DNA from: Microlunatus soli
GTDB taxonomy: Bacteria > Actinomycetota > Actinomycetes > Propionibacteriales > Propionibacteriaceae
Length of the DNA stretch: 64,000 nt
Direction: 5' to 3'
NCBI RefSeq assembly: GCF_900105385.1
Contig: NZ_LT629772.1
Coordinates: 6,510,001-6,574,000, forward strand
This document shows positions 39,483 through 49,035 of this stretch, in pieces. The notes beneath the pieces were generated by a model that was not told the origin of the DNA, did no database searches, and was given only the letters and a program-made list of their open reading frames with translations. The position numbers and the translations under genes are program-made. Within the stretch, counting starts at the first letter, position 1. Each line of letters begins with the position of its first letter.

Positions 39483-41141
39483 TCAGGGCTCGCCCATGCA
39501 GCCGTCGAGATCGGTGTTTTCGAAGCTGACCTCGGTGTCCAGCCCGTCTGCGGTGCCGGCAGTCTTGGAGGCGGCGACGTCGGTGGAGGGGCAGGCGTCG
39601 CCGGACTTGCCGGGAACACCGTGCTGCCAGACCGCCGGATCCGATGTGATCCGCACGTCGTCCATCCCGCTGACCGCGATACCGGTGCGCACCCGCGCGC
39701 CGATCCCGGAGGTTCCGTTGCCCGCGACGCTGACACCGTGGCCGCTGTTGGCTCCGACCATCGCCATCCCGCCGTACCAGGGCCTGCTGCCGATGCTGAT
39801 CCCGATCACGAAGTGGGTGTTGGGCGCGGTCCACAGATGGTTCTCGCTGATCGTACTGCCACCGAAGTCGTAGTCCTTGGCCTCGCCCTTGCTCAGCACG
39901 TAGTAGAGCGGGTTGACCGCAATGGCGGCGTACATCGGCACCCCGGCCGAGGCGATGGTGTTGCCGGAGATGGTCGACCGCTGAGGGCGGGAGGTGTCGT
40001 CGGCGCCGCGGTAGAGCATGATGCCGACGCCGCCGGTGTCGACGATCTGGTTGTCGGTGACCGTGCTGTCGGAACAGCCGACGTCGATGCCGTCGCTCCA
40101 GGTCCCGGTGGTGCGGTCCCGGGACAGCTCCTTGGTCAGGTAGTGATCGTTGGAGTAGGCGGTGATCAGGTTCTTGCTGACGACGACCCGGCTGCAGCTG
40201 TGCCCGGCGGACTCGCCGAGGACCTGGACGCTGGCCGAGCCAGCGGTGTTGGAGATCTTGTTGCCCACGACGGCGGTTCCGGTTCCGCCGAGCACTCTGA
40301 CGTTGGTCCGTTCGGGTGCGGAGTTGTCCGGATTGTTCCGGGCACCGTCGATCCACACCCCGCTCAGTCTGGCTCCGTCGGCGACGTCGACCATCGCTGC
40401 GTCGAAGTCACCGGCTCGGACCAGCCGGCCCATCTCGGCGTACTGCTCGGTCGCCGGTTCGCCGGAGGTGGTCAGCGTTACCCCGGACGGCACCCGCAGC
40501 GGTTTGGTCACCCGGACGACCGCCCGCCCGGCGAGCTGTACGGTGCCGCCGGCTGGCGTCTGGTCCAGGGTGCGCTGCAGGTCCTCCTCGGTGCCGGCGA
40601 AGCCGCCGGTCGCTCGCGGCAGTCCGTCGGCCGCCTCACCCGACATCCCGTAGGAGGTCGCGCTGGAGTCCGAGCCGCCGCGGCAGATCTTCGGAACAAG
40701 TTCGGTGAACTGCGGCGCGACGAAGAACTGCGCGACCACCGCCGACCAGGATTCGCCCTGGGACAGACCGCTCTGCCACTGGGCCAGCAGACCGGGATCG
40801 GCCTCGGCATTCCAGGCGCCACGGAACAGGGTGGTCAGCTTGGCCGGGTTGTCGTATCCGAGCCGGGCGAAGTCGGCCGAGGTGTAGACGCTCTGTCCGA
40901 GATCGGCCAGGGTCTGCGCGGTGCAGCCGCCGTCGGCGAACTGCTGGACGGCTGCGTTCCACTCCGTGCTGGTCGGGACCCTGCCGAGTGCCTCGGTGTA
41001 GAGCTTGGAAACGAACTGTCCCGGAACGTTCTTGGTGCTCGCGTCAGCCTGCTGCAGCGGTCCGACGATCGCGCTGAGCAGCGCCAACACGACGGCGACG
41101 CCGACGGTGCTGAACCGTCGCCATGCTCGTCGTGTTCTCAT
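39483..41141 (-). CDS. Secreted right-handed beta-helix protein with a DUF4214-like N-terminal domain
   Basis: 552 residues. The signal peptide is RRAWRRFSTVGVAVVLALLSAIVG with cleavage likely near residue 35. Residues about 40-170 match the DUF4214 pattern (FVSKLYTEALGRVPTSTEWN, then WQSGLSQGESWSAVVAQFF), found in extracellular S-layer and adhesin-like proteins. The rest has N/G/V-rich repeats (VVGNKISNTAG, VVSKNLITAYSNDHYL, VTDNQIVDTGGVGI, ISGNTIASAG) typical of pectate-lyase-type parallel beta-helices, often polysaccharide lyases or hydrolases. DUF4214 plus beta-helix suggests a cell-surface polysaccharide-active protein. Confidence 0.82.
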   Translation of the reverse strand: MRTRRAWRRFSTVGVAVVLALLSAIVGPLQQADASTKNVPGQFVSKLYTEALGRVPTSTEWNAAVQQFADGGCTAQTLADLGQSVYTSADFARLGYDNPAKLTTLFRGAWNAEADPGLLAQWQSGLSQGESWSAVVAQFFVAPQFTELVPKICRGGSDSSATSYGMSGEAADGLPRATGGFAGTEEDLQRTLDQTPAGGTVQLAGRAVVRVTKPLRVPSGVTLTTSGEPATEQYAEMGRLVRAGDFDAAMVDVADGARLSGVWIDGARNNPDNSAPERTNVRVLGGTGTAVVGNKISNTAGSASVQVLGESAGHSCSRVVVSKNLITAYSNDHYLTKELSRDRTTGTWSDGIDVGCSDSTVTDNQIVDTGGVGIMLYRGADDTSRPQRSTISGNTIASAGVPMYAAIAVNPLYYVLSKGEAKDYDFGGSTISENHLWTAPNTHFVIGISIGSRPWYGGMAMVGANSGHGVSVAGNGTSGIGARVRTGIAVSGMDDVRITSDPAVWQHGVPGKSGDACPSTDVAASKTAGTADGLDTEVSFENTDLDGCMGEP

Positions 41142-41343
41142 CCGATGCGGCTCCTCGCTGTTGGTGTGGGGCTACGGGTCTCGGGGCCGGACGAACCCGT
41201 TCGCGTGACCCAGCGGAGGCCGTTGGCGAAGCCCCGATCGAGAAAACCACATCACCAGTCCCCCGACCAACCCACGGGCCGAATCTTTATCTGGCCGATA
41301 CACCCGTCTCAGCAACTCCTCCTGCCGCACCGTGGCCAGGGTG
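41142..41343 (-). promoter_or_regulatory. Promoter and long structured leader of the beta-helix gene
   Basis: On the minus strand TTGCTG (41310-41315) and GATAAA (41286-41291) are 18 bp apart, predicting a start near 41279 and a leader of about 138 nt. The leader contains an outer stem TCGGGGC/GCCCCGA (41181-41187 with 41231-41237) enclosing a CGAAC-CC-GTTCG hairpin (41192-41203) and more GC-rich pairing. It could be an RNA switch; I recognised no known class. Confidence 0.4.
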
Positions 41344-42459
41344 TCACGACGGTTCCGGTTCGGAGATCGCGGCGTAGCTTCGGCGCAGAAGTTCCGGCTC
41401 CGGACCGACCAGGATCGTCGCCCGTGCCAGGTCGGTCAGGATGACGAATCGCAATGTCGAACCGCGGGTCTTCTTGTCCAGTGCCATCGCCTCCACCAGT
41501 TCGTCGAAGGCTTGCGGATCGTACGCTGTCGGCAGCCCGACCGCGGACAGCAGTTCGGCGTGCCGGGCAGCCACCTCGTCGGCCAGCCGGCCGGCCCGCC
41601 GGGCGAGCTCGGCGGCGAAGCACATCCCGACGCTGACGGCGTTGCCGTGCCGCCAGCGATAGTGCTCGCGGCGCTCGATGGCGTGTCCCAGGGTGTGGCC
41701 GTAGTTGAGCAGCTCGCGGCCCACCCGGTCGCCGACCGAGGTCGCCTCCCGCAGATCGGCGGCGACCACATCGGCCTTCACCTGCACCGATCGGCGGACC
41801 AGCTCGGCGATCAGGTCCGAGCCCGGGTCCTGTGCAGCGCCCGGATCATCGCCGACCAGATCGAGGATCGCCGGGTCGGCGATGAAGCCGCACTTGATCA
41901 CCTCGGCCAGACCCGGGGTCAGCTCCTCCGGTACCAGGGTCTGCAACGCGTCCAGATCACAGAACACCCCGGCCGGCTCGTAGAAGGCACCGACCAGGTT
42001 CTTGCCCTCGGCGGTGTTGATGCCGGTCTTGCCGCCGACCGCCGCATCGACCATTCCCAGCAGGGTGGTCGGAATCGTGATCAACCGGACCCCGCGCAGC
42101 CAGGTCGCGGCGACGAAGCCGGCCAGGTCGGTCGCGGCTCCGCCGCCGACCCCGATCACGGTGTCGGAGCGGGTGAACCCGGCCTTGCCGAGCGAGGTCC
42201 AGCAGTAGGCCAGCACCTGGGTCGTCTTGGCCGCCTCGGCGTCCGGCACCGGGATCCGCAACACGTCCAGCCCGTCGGCGACCAGCCGCAGTTCCAGCGC
42301 CGACACCAGATCGCGGCAACTCTGCTGGTGGACGATGGCGACCCGTTGGCTGCCGGCCAGCAGTGGCGGCACCTCCTCGGCCAGACCATGACCGACCCGC
42401 ACCTGGTAGGAGTGGTCGGTCCTGACGGTGATCGTGGTGGTCGACTGCTGCAAGTTCAC
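41344..42459 (-). CDS. aroB: 3-dehydroquinate synthase
   Basis: The GTG at 42459 (VNLQQSTTTITV) is the usual family start; 371 residues. It cyclises DAHP to 3-dehydroquinate, step two of the shikimate pathway. Typical parts: VGHGLAEEVPPLL, VIGVGGGAATDLAGFVAATWLRGV (NAD binding), TTLLGMVDAAVGGKTGINTAEGKNLVG with the metal-site residues, and LNYGHTLGHAIE with the zinc His pair. It follows aroK by 37 bp. Confidence 0.96.
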   Translation of the reverse strand: MNLQQSTTTITVRTDHSYQVRVGHGLAEEVPPLLAGSQRVAIVHQQSCRDLVSALELRLVADGLDVLRIPVPDAEAAKTTQVLAYCWTSLGKAGFTRSDTVIGVGGGAATDLAGFVAATWLRGVRLITIPTTLLGMVDAAVGGKTGINTAEGKNLVGAFYEPAGVFCDLDALQTLVPEELTPGLAEVIKCGFIADPAILDLVGDDPGAAQDPGSDLIAELVRRSVQVKADVVAADLREATSVGDRVGRELLNYGHTLGHAIERREHYRWRHGNAVSVGMCFAAELARRAGRLADEVAARHAELLSAVGLPTAYDPQAFDELVEAMALDKKTRGSTLRFVILTDLARATILVGPEPELLRRSYAAISEPEPS

Positions 42460-42496
42460 ACACCCATCTCGTCGTTGGCGGTCGCGGGCTGAACGG

Positions 42497-43027
42497 TCAC
42501 AGCCGGCTGATGATCGATTCGACCAGCTCCGGCGGCTCCCGCTTGTCCGTCGCCACGCTGATCGTGGCCACTTCGGCGTACAGCGGCTCACGTTCCCGCA
42601 TCAGCTTGATCAGCTGGCCCCGTACGTTACCCAGCAGCAGCGGGCGGGCCGTGTTCAGCCCGATCCGATCGGCCGCTGCGGCGATCCCGACCTGCAGCCA
42701 GACCACCCGATGCGGCGACAGCGCGGCCCGGATCTGCTCGGAGGTGACGGCCCCGCCGCCGAGCGAGACGACAAGCTGTCCGGCGTCCTGCCGGCCGATC
42801 ATCTCGATCGTGGTGTCGACCTCGAGCCGGCGGAAAGCCGGTTCGCCGTCACCGGTGAAGATGTCGGAGATCGACTTGCCGGCCCGCTGCTCGATCACGT
42901 CGTCGACGTCGACGAACTCGGCGCCGAGCCGGTCGGCGAGCAGCCGCCCGACCGTCGACTTGCCCGAGCTCGGCGGACCGACCAGCACGATCGGCCCTGA
43001 TCCCTCGAGTGTCCCGGGTTCAATCAT
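42497..43027 (-). CDS. aroK: Shikimate kinase
   Basis: The ATG at 43027 ([11 protein letters not shown]) gives 176 residues. It phosphorylates shikimate at O3. The P-loop is GPPSSGKST (17-25), with [18 protein letters not shown] (shikimate-binding Asp), EPAFRRLE and SLGGGAV following, and RPLL in the lid region. It overlaps the aroC stop by 8 bp, which suggests coupled translation. Confidence 0.96.
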   Translation of the reverse strand: MIEPGTLEGSGPIVLVGPPSSGKSTVGRLLADRLGAEFVDVDDVIEQRAGKSISDIFTGDGEPAFRRLEVDTTIEMIGRQDAGQLVVSLGGGAVTSEQIRAALSPHRVVWLQVGIAAAADRIGLNTARPLLLGNVRGQLIKLMREREPLYAEVATISVATDKREPPELVESIISRL

Positions 43028-44216
43028 GGATCTGCAGGCCGCGTTCGGCGACGTCGTCGAGGTAGGCCCGGTGGTTGCGGGTCGCTTCCACGACCGAGTC
43101 GCCGCCGAACTTCTCCACGCAGGCGTCGGCCAGCACCAGCGCCACCATCGCCTCGGCGACGACGCCGGCCGCCGGCACTGCGCAGACATCGGACCGCTGA
43201 TGGTGCGCCACCGCGGCCTCGCCGGTGCTGGTGTCGACGGTACGCAGCGCGCGCGGCACGGTGGCGATCGGCTTCATCGCCGCCTTGACCCGCAGCACCT
43301 CACCGGTGCTCATCCCGCCTTCGGTGCCGCCCGCCCGATGCGATGCACGGGCGATGCCACCGTCGCCGAGCACGATCTCATCGTGTGCCTTGCTGCCGCG
43401 GGTCCGGGCCAGTTCGAAGCCGTCGCCGACCTCGACGCCCTTGATCGCCTGAATGCCCATCAGGGCGCCGGCCAACCGGGCGTCCAACCGCTTGTCGCCC
43501 TGGATGTGCGATCCCAGTCCCGGCGGCAGTCCCCAGGCCAACACCTCGACCACGCCGCCGAGGGTGTCGCCGTCCTTCTGCGCGGTCTTGACCTCCTCGA
43601 CCATCCGTCCGCTGACTGCGGTGTCGAAGCAGCGCAGCTCGTCGGCGTCGATCGCCGGCAGATCCGCGGCAGTCGGCAGCAGTCCGTAGCGGGCCTTCAC
43701 CGTGCCGAGTTCCACCACATGGCTGACGATGGTGATCCCGTAGGTCTGTTCCAGGTAGGCCATCGCCACCCGGCCGAGCGCGACCCGGGAGGCGGTCTCC
43801 CGAGCGCTGGCGCGTTCCAGGATCGGCCGGGCCTCGTCGACCCGATACTTCTGCATCCCGACCAGGTCGGCATGTCCGGGTCGCGGCCGGGTCAGGGCAG
43901 CGTTGCGGGCCTGCCCGGCCAGCACCTCGGCGTCCACCGGGTCCGGCGACATCACCGTCTGCCACTTCGGCCACTCGGTGTTGGCGACCTCGATGGCCAC
44001 CGGCGATCCCATCGTCACCCCGTGCCGCAGGCCGCCGATCATCGTCACCTTGTCTGCCTCGAACTTCATCCGGGCGCCGCGGCCGAAGCCGAGCCGGCGT
44101 CGGGCAAGAGCAGCAGCGATGTCGTCGGAGGTCACCCGGACACCGGACGGCAGTCCCTCGAGGATGGCGACCAGGCCTTGGCCATGGGATTCACCAGCAG
44201 TCAACCAGCGGAGCAT
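43020..44216 (-). CDS. aroC: Chorismate synthase
   Basis: The ATG at 44216 ([21 protein letters not shown]) gives 398 residues. It makes chorismate from EPSP using reduced FMN. The three family signatures are GESHG at the start, [15 protein letters not shown]-like [17 protein letters not shown], and the C-terminal [24 protein letters not shown]. The gene leads the aroC-aroK-aroB cluster; aroE lies 5.7 kb upstream beyond an inserted transporter cassette. Confidence 0.97.
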   Translation of the reverse strand: MLRWLTAGESHGQGLVAILEGLPSGVRVTSDDIAAALARRRLGFGRGARMKFEADKVTMIGGLRHGVTMGSPVAIEVANTEWPKWQTVMSPDPVDAEVLAGQARNAALTRPRPGHADLVGMQKYRVDEARPILERASARETASRVALGRVAMAYLEQTYGITIVSHVVELGTVKARYGLLPTAADLPAIDADELRCFDTAVSGRMVEEVKTAQKDGDTLGGVVEVLAWGLPPGLGSHIQGDKRLDARLAGALMGIQAIKGVEVGDGFELARTRGSKAHDEIVLGDGGIARASHRAGGTEGGMSTGEVLRVKAAMKPIATVPRALRTVDTSTGEAAVAHHQRSDVCAVPAAGVVAEAMVALVLADACVEKFGGDSVVEATRNHRAYLDDVAERGLQIHD

Positions 44217-44305
44217 GGAGGCAAGTCTTTCATTCCCCCGCCGATCCTCCGCACCGCGTCCACGTCTGGCGATCGCGTTGTCGTATGAGTTCGGTTCTCG
44301 GCGCT

Positions 44306-45190
44306 TCAGGCGGCCCGGGAGTCGAACTGATACGACATTCCGATCGCCGCCCGAATACAGCCGATCACCCATTCGGGATCGCGGAACACTTGGGTCCAGG
44401 TGAAGTTCAGGACCGTGTAGCCGGCCAGCACGAGGGCGTTGCGCCGTCGGCGGTCGTTCTCGAACGCAGTGGGCTTGCTGTGATACTCGTATCCGTCGAA
44501 CTCCACGACCACCCGACTCTCATCGAACAGCACGTCGACGGCGTAGTCGCCCACGGCCGTCTGCACCCTGGCATTGGTCTGCCATCGGCTCAGACGCTGC
44601 CGACGGAGCAGCCGATGACCTTCGCGTTCCAGTTCCGACCAGGGTTTGTCGCGGGAGTCGTGCAGCAGCCACCGGCGCTGCTGGTTCCCCGTGCGATCGG
44701 GCATCGCTGCCAGGGCGGCCCGCATCTCCTGCAGAGTCGCCGAGCCGGATCGCAATGCCTCGTCGATGACGTTCCCGCCGTCCGGCCCGCCCGCCAGCAT
44801 CATCGCTGTGTAGGCCGGGCAGGTCAGCGCGATTCCGTGGTGCCGCCGGATCATCTCCGGCGGCACCACGGCCGTCATCACCTGCCACCCGCGACGGGAT
44901 CGCTGTTGCCGAGGTGTCAGAAACATCGCGTCTTCCCGACTGCAACCCGGCCAGAAGGTCAGGCGTGCCGCGGCATGCCCGGTCAGCACGGCATCGGGAC
45001 CGAGCCAGCGCAGACCGGCAATCACCTTCGTCCGCCAATCGGTCGCCAGATCCGGCGCGACCAACACTCCGGGCAGGACGGCCACCAGCTCCCCCTTCCT
45101 GCGGAGCCGATTCAACCGTTGCCCGAGCTCGGGGTGGTCACGGCGAAGAATCACCCCGCCGTCCATCAGTGCTGCTATGTCATCTCTCAT
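44306..45190 (-). CDS. AbiEi-like winged-helix / DUF559 (PD-(D/E)XK endonuclease-type) protein
   Basis: The ATG at 45190 ([15 protein letters not shown]) gives 294 residues. The N-terminus ([43 protein letters not shown]) looks like the AbiEi antitoxin winged helix. The C-terminus has [54 protein letters not shown], the Vsr/DUF559 nuclease fold with candidate D...E-F-D catalytic residues. Such two-domain proteins are very common in actinobacteria and have no proven role; they are discussed as defence or toxin-antitoxin components. No AbiEii toxin is adjacent. A 19-bp direct repeat flanks the gene, and a DnaA-box-like nonamer is 85 bp upstream. Confidence 0.8.
   Translation of the reverse strand: MRDDIAALMDGGVILRRDHPELGQRLNRLRRKGELVAVLPGVLVAPDLATDWRTKVIAGLRWLGPDAVLTGHAAARLTFWPGCSREDAMFLTPRQQRSRRGWQVMTAVVPPEMIRRHHGIALTCPAYTAMMLAGGPDGGNVIDEALRSGSATLQEMRAALAAMPDRTGNQQRRWLLHDSRDKPWSELEREGHRLLRRQRLSRWQTNARVQTAVGDYAVDVLFDESRVVVEFDGYEYHSKPTAFENDRRRRNALVLAGYTVLNFTWTQVFRDPEWVIGCIRAAIGMSYQFDSRAA
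44328..44346. repeat. 19-bp direct repeat, copy 1 (inside the DUF559 gene 3' end)
   Basis: TGATACGACATTCCGATCG matches the copy at 45312-45330 in 18 of 19 positions. The two copies bracket the AbiEi/DUF559 gene, 984 bp apart. This copy is in the last codons of the gene. Confidence 0.55.
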
Positions 45191-45274
45191 ACCTACACAT
45201 ATGGGCCTCCGCGGCGAAACTGGCCGCCGCTGTGGACAGCGCTGCTCGACGGTCGATCGACATGTTGTACGAGT

Positions 45275-45283
45275 TGTGGATAA
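45275..45283 (-). promoter_or_regulatory. DnaA-box-like nonamer upstream of the AbiEi/DUF559 gene
   Basis: The minus strand reads TTATCCACA, the consensus DnaA box, 85 bp upstream of the start. A second exact copy lies in the same orientation upstream of the HNH gene (59485-59493). A single box does not make an origin. Confidence 0.5.
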
Positions 45284-45311
45284 CCGACCTCCAGGTGGGC
45301 GGACGGAGGAT

Positions 45312-45330
45312 TGATACAACATTCCGATCG
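45312..45330. repeat. 19-bp direct repeat, copy 2 (upstream of the DUF559 gene)
   Basis: TGATACAACATTCCGATCG, one mismatch to the copy at 44328-44346. It lies in the 267-bp region between the DUF559 gene and the ABC transporter. Together the copies may mark a past insertion. Confidence 0.55.
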
Positions 45331-45457
45331 GCTACCGGGCCAGCGTGTCGTCCCGGCCGGTCGCGGTCGGGTGCGGTAGACCCGTTGCCTGAGAAGCCGC
45401 TGTGTCCCGATCGGCGGCTTTCCCGGCTGATCCGAACACAGCGATGTGAAGGCGGAC

Positions 45458-47020
45458 ATGACACAGCTACTCACCGTCGAGGGCGTCAGCAAGGCGTTCC
45501 CCGGCGTTCAGGCGTTGGCCGATGTCGGCTTCGATCTCGGTGCCGGCGAGGTGTTGGCGTTGATCGGCGAGAACGGCGCCGGCAAGTCGACGCTGATGAA
45601 GATCCTGGCCGGCACCTACACCGCCGACAGCGGCTCCATCGTGATCGACGGCGCCCCGGTGCAGATCACTCATCCGCGGCAGGCCCAGGAACTCGGGATC
45701 AGCATCATCCATCAGGAGCTCAACCTGATGCCGCATCTGACCGTCGCCCAGAACATCTTCATCGGCCGCGAGCCGCGTTACGGGCCGTTCCTGGCCGAGG
45801 GCCGACTGGTCGCCAGGACCAGGGACCTGCTGGACCGGCTCGGGCTGACCCTGGACCCGAACGCCACGGTCGATCGGCTGCCGGTGGCCGCCCAGCAACT
45901 GGTCGAGATCGCCAAAGCACTCTCCTATCCGAACACCCGGATTCTGATCATGGACGAGCCGACCTCGGCGATCAGCGAAGCCGACACCCAGGGACTGTTC
46001 ACCCTGATCCGCGGACTGCAACGGACCGGTGTCGGCGTCGTCTACATCTCGCACCGGATGGCCGAACTCCGGCAGATCGCCGACCGGGCGACCGTGCTAC
46101 GGGACGGACGGCAGGTCGGCACCCATCGGCTGGACGAGGTCTCCGACAGCGAGATCATCCGCGCCATGGTCGGTCGCGATCTCCCCGACCCCGCGACAGC
46201 CGACAGCCCGACCGATCAGGCACCGGCTCCGGGTCAGGAACCTACCCCGCGGACGGCGCCGGACCGCGATCCGGTCCTGGAGGTCCGCGGGCTGTCCACT
46301 CCGGATCTGATCCGCGACGTCAGCTTCGAGCTGTATCCGGGCGAGATCCTCGGCTTCGCCGGACTGATCGGCGCCGGACGCACCGAGGTGGCCCGGGCGA
46401 TCATCGGAGCAGATCGGCGCAGCACCGGATCGATCATGATCAACGGGCGACCGGTGTCGGTCCGCACCCCGGCTCAGGCCGTCCGGCACGGCATCAGCTA
46501 TCTGCCCGAGGACCGCAAACGCCACGGCCTGATGCTGGACCAGAGTGTGCAGTTCAACACCGTGCTGGCGTCGCTGCCACAGTTCACCCGGTTCGGCTTC
46601 ACCGAGAACGCCCGGACCCGCAGGGTGGTCCGCGATGCCGTCTCCGCACTGCGGGTGAAGACACCCAGCATCGACGCCCCGGTCCGGAATCTGTCCGGCG
46701 GCAACCAGCAGAAGGTGGTGATCGCCAAATGGCTGGCCCGACAGTGTGACGTGTTGATCTTCGATGAGCCGACCCGCGGCATCGACGTCGGCGCCAAGCA
46801 GGAGATCTACCAGCTGTTGACCGACCTGGTCGGTCAGGGCAAGTCGGTGATCGTGATCTCCTCCGAACTGCCGGAAGTGCTCAGACTCTCCGACCGGATC
46901 GTCGTGATGTCCCAGGGCCGCATCACCGGACTGCTCGACCGCTCCGAGGCCGATTCCGAAACGATCATGGAACTGGCGACCCGCAACGTCTCCAGCTTCG
47001 AGGAAGGCAGTGTCGCATGA
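45458..47020 (+). CDS. Sugar ABC transporter ATP-binding protein (RbsA/CUT2 type)
   Basis: I chose the ATG at 45458 (MTQLLTVEGVSKAFPGV), with AAGG 5 bp upstream; an in-frame GTG at 45446 would add four residues. 520 residues with two tandem ATPase domains: Walker A GENGAGKSTLMKIL, EPTSAISEAD, and in the second half GLIGAGRTEVARAI (degenerate Walker A, as in RbsA) with LSGGNQQKVVIAKWLARQCDVLIFDEPTRGIDVGAK. It powers CUT2 uptake of a pentose such as ribose or a similar sugar. It is first in the operon, coupled to the permease by a 4-bp overlap. Confidence 0.93.
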   Translation: MTQLLTVEGVSKAFPGVQALADVGFDLGAGEVLALIGENGAGKSTLMKILAGTYTADSGSIVIDGAPVQITHPRQAQELGISIIHQELNLMPHLTVAQNIFIGREPRYGPFLAEGRLVARTRDLLDRLGLTLDPNATVDRLPVAAQQLVEIAKALSYPNTRILIMDEPTSAISEADTQGLFTLIRGLQRTGVGVVYISHRMAELRQIADRATVLRDGRQVGTHRLDEVSDSEIIRAMVGRDLPDPATADSPTDQAPAPGQEPTPRTAPDRDPVLEVRGLSTPDLIRDVSFELYPGEILGFAGLIGAGRTEVARAIIGADRRSTGSIMINGRPVSVRTPAQAVRHGISYLPEDRKRHGLMLDQSVQFNTVLASLPQFTRFGFTENARTRRVVRDAVSALRVKTPSIDAPVRNLSGGNQQKVVIAKWLARQCDVLIFDEPTRGIDVGAKQEIYQLLTDLVGQGKSVIVISSELPEVLRLSDRIVVMSQGRITGLLDRSEADSETIMELATRNVSSFEEGSVA

Positions 47021-48015
47021 CGACCATGACTCCGGCCGCCCGATGGGTCGACACCCTGCCCGGATTCCTCCGCCGCTGGCTGCAACAGGCACTCGCCTTC
47101 GGCACCCTGATCCTGCTCGTGATCATCTTTTCGATTGCCAACCCCGACTTCGCCACCTTCAGCAATCTGACCTCGGTGCTGCTGTCCACCGCGGTGATCG
47201 GTGTGCTGGCCCTGGGCACCACGTTCGTGATCATCACCGGCGGCATCGACCTGTCGCTCGGTACCGGGATGACCCTGTGTGCGGTGTTCACCGGGATCGT
47301 GATGGTGGACTGGGGACTGCCGCTGCCGATCGGGCTGCTCGGCGGGTTGGCGATGGGCGCGCTGATCGGGCTGGTCAACGGGCTGAACGTCACCGTCCTC
47401 CGACTGCCGCCGTTCATCGCCACGCTGGCGATGATGATGGTCGCCCAAGGTCTGGCACTGGTGCTCTCCGGGGTGAAGCCGATCTATTTCACCAAGTCGC
47501 CAGGCTTCCGCCAGCTTGCCCTCGGGGCGATCATCCCGGGCATCCCGAGCGCGGTGCTGATCCTGTTCGCCCTCGCGCTGGTCGCCTGGATCGTGTTGAG
47601 CAAGACGCTGCTCGGCCGGATGACGTACGCGATCGGGTCGAATGCGGAGGCGGCGCGGCTGTCCGGGATCAACACCGCCGGCTGGCTGCTCGCGGTCTAC
47701 ATCCTGGGTGGGCTGTTCACCGGTGCGGCCGGCATCCTGATCGCCGCCCGGCTCAATTCGGCGCAGCCGCAGCTCGGTGTCGGCTACGAGTTGCAGGCGA
47801 TCGCCGCGGTGATCATCGGCGGCACCTCGCTGTTGGGTGGTCGCGGATCGATCGTCGGGACGTTGATCGGTGCGCTGATCATGAGCGTGCTGATCAACGG
47901 ATTGCGGATCCTGGCGATCCAGTCCGAATGGCAGAACGTGGTGGTCGGCATCGTGATCGCGATCGCCGTGTTCACCGACAACCTGCGTCGCCGCCGGATG
48001 GGCGACAGCGCGTGA
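47017..48015 (+). CDS. Sugar ABC transporter permease (RbsC/CUT2 type)
   Basis: 332 residues with about eight to ten membrane segments. VLALGTTFVIITGGIDLSLGTGMTL is the conserved CUT2 permease signature, and NAEAARLSGINTAGWLLAVYILGG with IAAVIIGGTSLLGGRGSIVGTLIGALIM the later blocks that contact the ATPase. A cytoplasmic N-terminus of about 30 residues precedes the first helix. The gene overlaps the ATPase by 4 bp (ATGA) and is followed after 48 bp by the binding protein. Confidence 0.93.
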   Translation: MTTMTPAARWVDTLPGFLRRWLQQALAFGTLILLVIIFSIANPDFATFSNLTSVLLSTAVIGVLALGTTFVIITGGIDLSLGTGMTLCAVFTGIVMVDWGLPLPIGLLGGLAMGALIGLVNGLNVTVLRLPPFIATLAMMMVAQGLALVLSGVKPIYFTKSPGFRQLALGAIIPGIPSAVLILFALALVAWIVLSKTLLGRMTYAIGSNAEAARLSGINTAGWLLAVYILGGLFTGAAGILIAARLNSAQPQLGVGYELQAIAAVIIGGTSLLGGRGSIVGTLIGALIMSVLINGLRILAIQSEWQNVVVGIVIAIAVFTDNLRRRRMGDSA

Positions 48016-48063
48016 GGTCCTCAGAGGCAACACCCTGCTAATCGATGAGTCGAGGGAGACCAG

Positions 48064-49035
48064 ATGAGAAGGCACAGCAGACCGTTCGCCGTAGTGGCGA
48101 TCATCGCCGCCCTGGCATTGATCATGACCGGCTGCCAACGTGGCGCCGGAGGTGGTGACGACAAGCTCACCGTCGCACTGATCTCCAAGGGCTTCCAGCA
48201 TCAGTTCTGGCAGGCGGTGAAGGCCGGAGCGGAAGAGCGCGCCAAGGAGCTCGGGGTCGAGATGACCTTCGACGGCCCGGCCTCGGAGACCGAGGTGGAC
48301 GCCCAGTTGCAGATGTTCCAGACCGCGATCGACCGGCATCCCGACGCGATCGGTTTCGCCGCCCTCGATCCGGAGGCCTGCATCCCGCAGATGGAGGCGG
48401 CCAAGACCGCCGACATCCCGGTGGTCGAGTTCGACGCCGGCTGCGATTCCGACATCCCGGTGAACATCTCCAAGACCGACTCCAAGGTGGCCGGCGCGAC
48501 CGCGGCCGAGCACATGGCCAAGGAGCTGAAGGGCAAGGGCGAGGTCGGCATCGTCGGCCACAGCCAGGTCAATTCCACCGGGGTCGAACGCCGGGACGGC
48601 TTCGTGGAGAAGATCAAGTCGGACTATCCCGGGATCAAGATCGTCGACATCCAGTACGGCGACGGTGATCATCTCAAGTCCGCCGACATCGCCAAGGCGA
48701 TGATCGCCGGTCACCCGCAACTGAAGGGCCTGTACGGGACCAACGAGGGTTCGGCGATCGGCATCGTGAATGCGGTCAAGGAACTCAACCTGGCCGACGG
48801 CAAGCTGACGGTGGTCGGGTTCGACTCCGGCAAGGCACAGATCGACGCGATCAAGTCGGGTGCGATGACCGGTGCGATGACCCAGGATCCGCGCGGCATC
48901 GGGCGTTCGGTGTTGGAGTCGGCGGTGAAGGCTGCCAAGGGCGAGCAGCTGAAGAAGACGATCGACACCGGCTCCTACTGGTACGACAAGTCCAACATCG
49001 ACGATCCCAAGATCAAGAAGATGCTCTACAGCTGA
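48064..49035 (+). CDS. Sugar-binding lipoprotein (RbsB type)
   Basis: 323 residues; GAGGGAGACCAG precedes the ATG. The lipobox is LIMTGC with Cys24 as lipidation site. It belongs to periplasmic-binding family type 1: VALISKGFQHQFWQAVKAGAEERAKELGVEM, PDAIGFAALDPEACIPQMEAAKTADIPVVEFDAG, and TVVGFDSGKAQIDAIKSGAMTGAMTQDPRGIG. The mid-operon phrase DSDIPVNISKTDSKVAGATAAEHM fits ribose/allose/xylose-like binding proteins. The 3' end overlaps the convergent rbsK by 10 bp. It captures the sugar at the cell surface. Confidence 0.93.
   Translation: MRRHSRPFAVVAIIAALALIMTGCQRGAGGGDDKLTVALISKGFQHQFWQAVKAGAEERAKELGVEMTFDGPASETEVDAQLQMFQTAIDRHPDAIGFAALDPEACIPQMEAAKTADIPVVEFDAGCDSDIPVNISKTDSKVAGATAAEHMAKELKGKGEVGIVGHSQVNSTGVERRDGFVEKIKSDYPGIKIVDIQYGDGDHLKSADIAKAMIAGHPQLKGLYGTNEGSAIGIVNAVKELNLADGKLTVVGFDSGKAQIDAIKSGAMTGAMTQDPRGIGRSVLESAVKAAKGEQLKKTIDTGSYWYDKSNIDDPKIKKMLYS

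Noticed and set aside
44306-45190. A complete AbiEi/AbiEii toxin-antitoxin pair
   Set aside because: There is no nucleotidyltransferase-type AbiEii gene beside it, and the C-terminus is a DUF559 nuclease fold.
45275-45283. A DnaA box as sign of a replication origin
   Set aside because: It is a single box, no dnaA/dnaN genes or AT-rich unwinding region are nearby, and a second lone copy lies 14 kb away.
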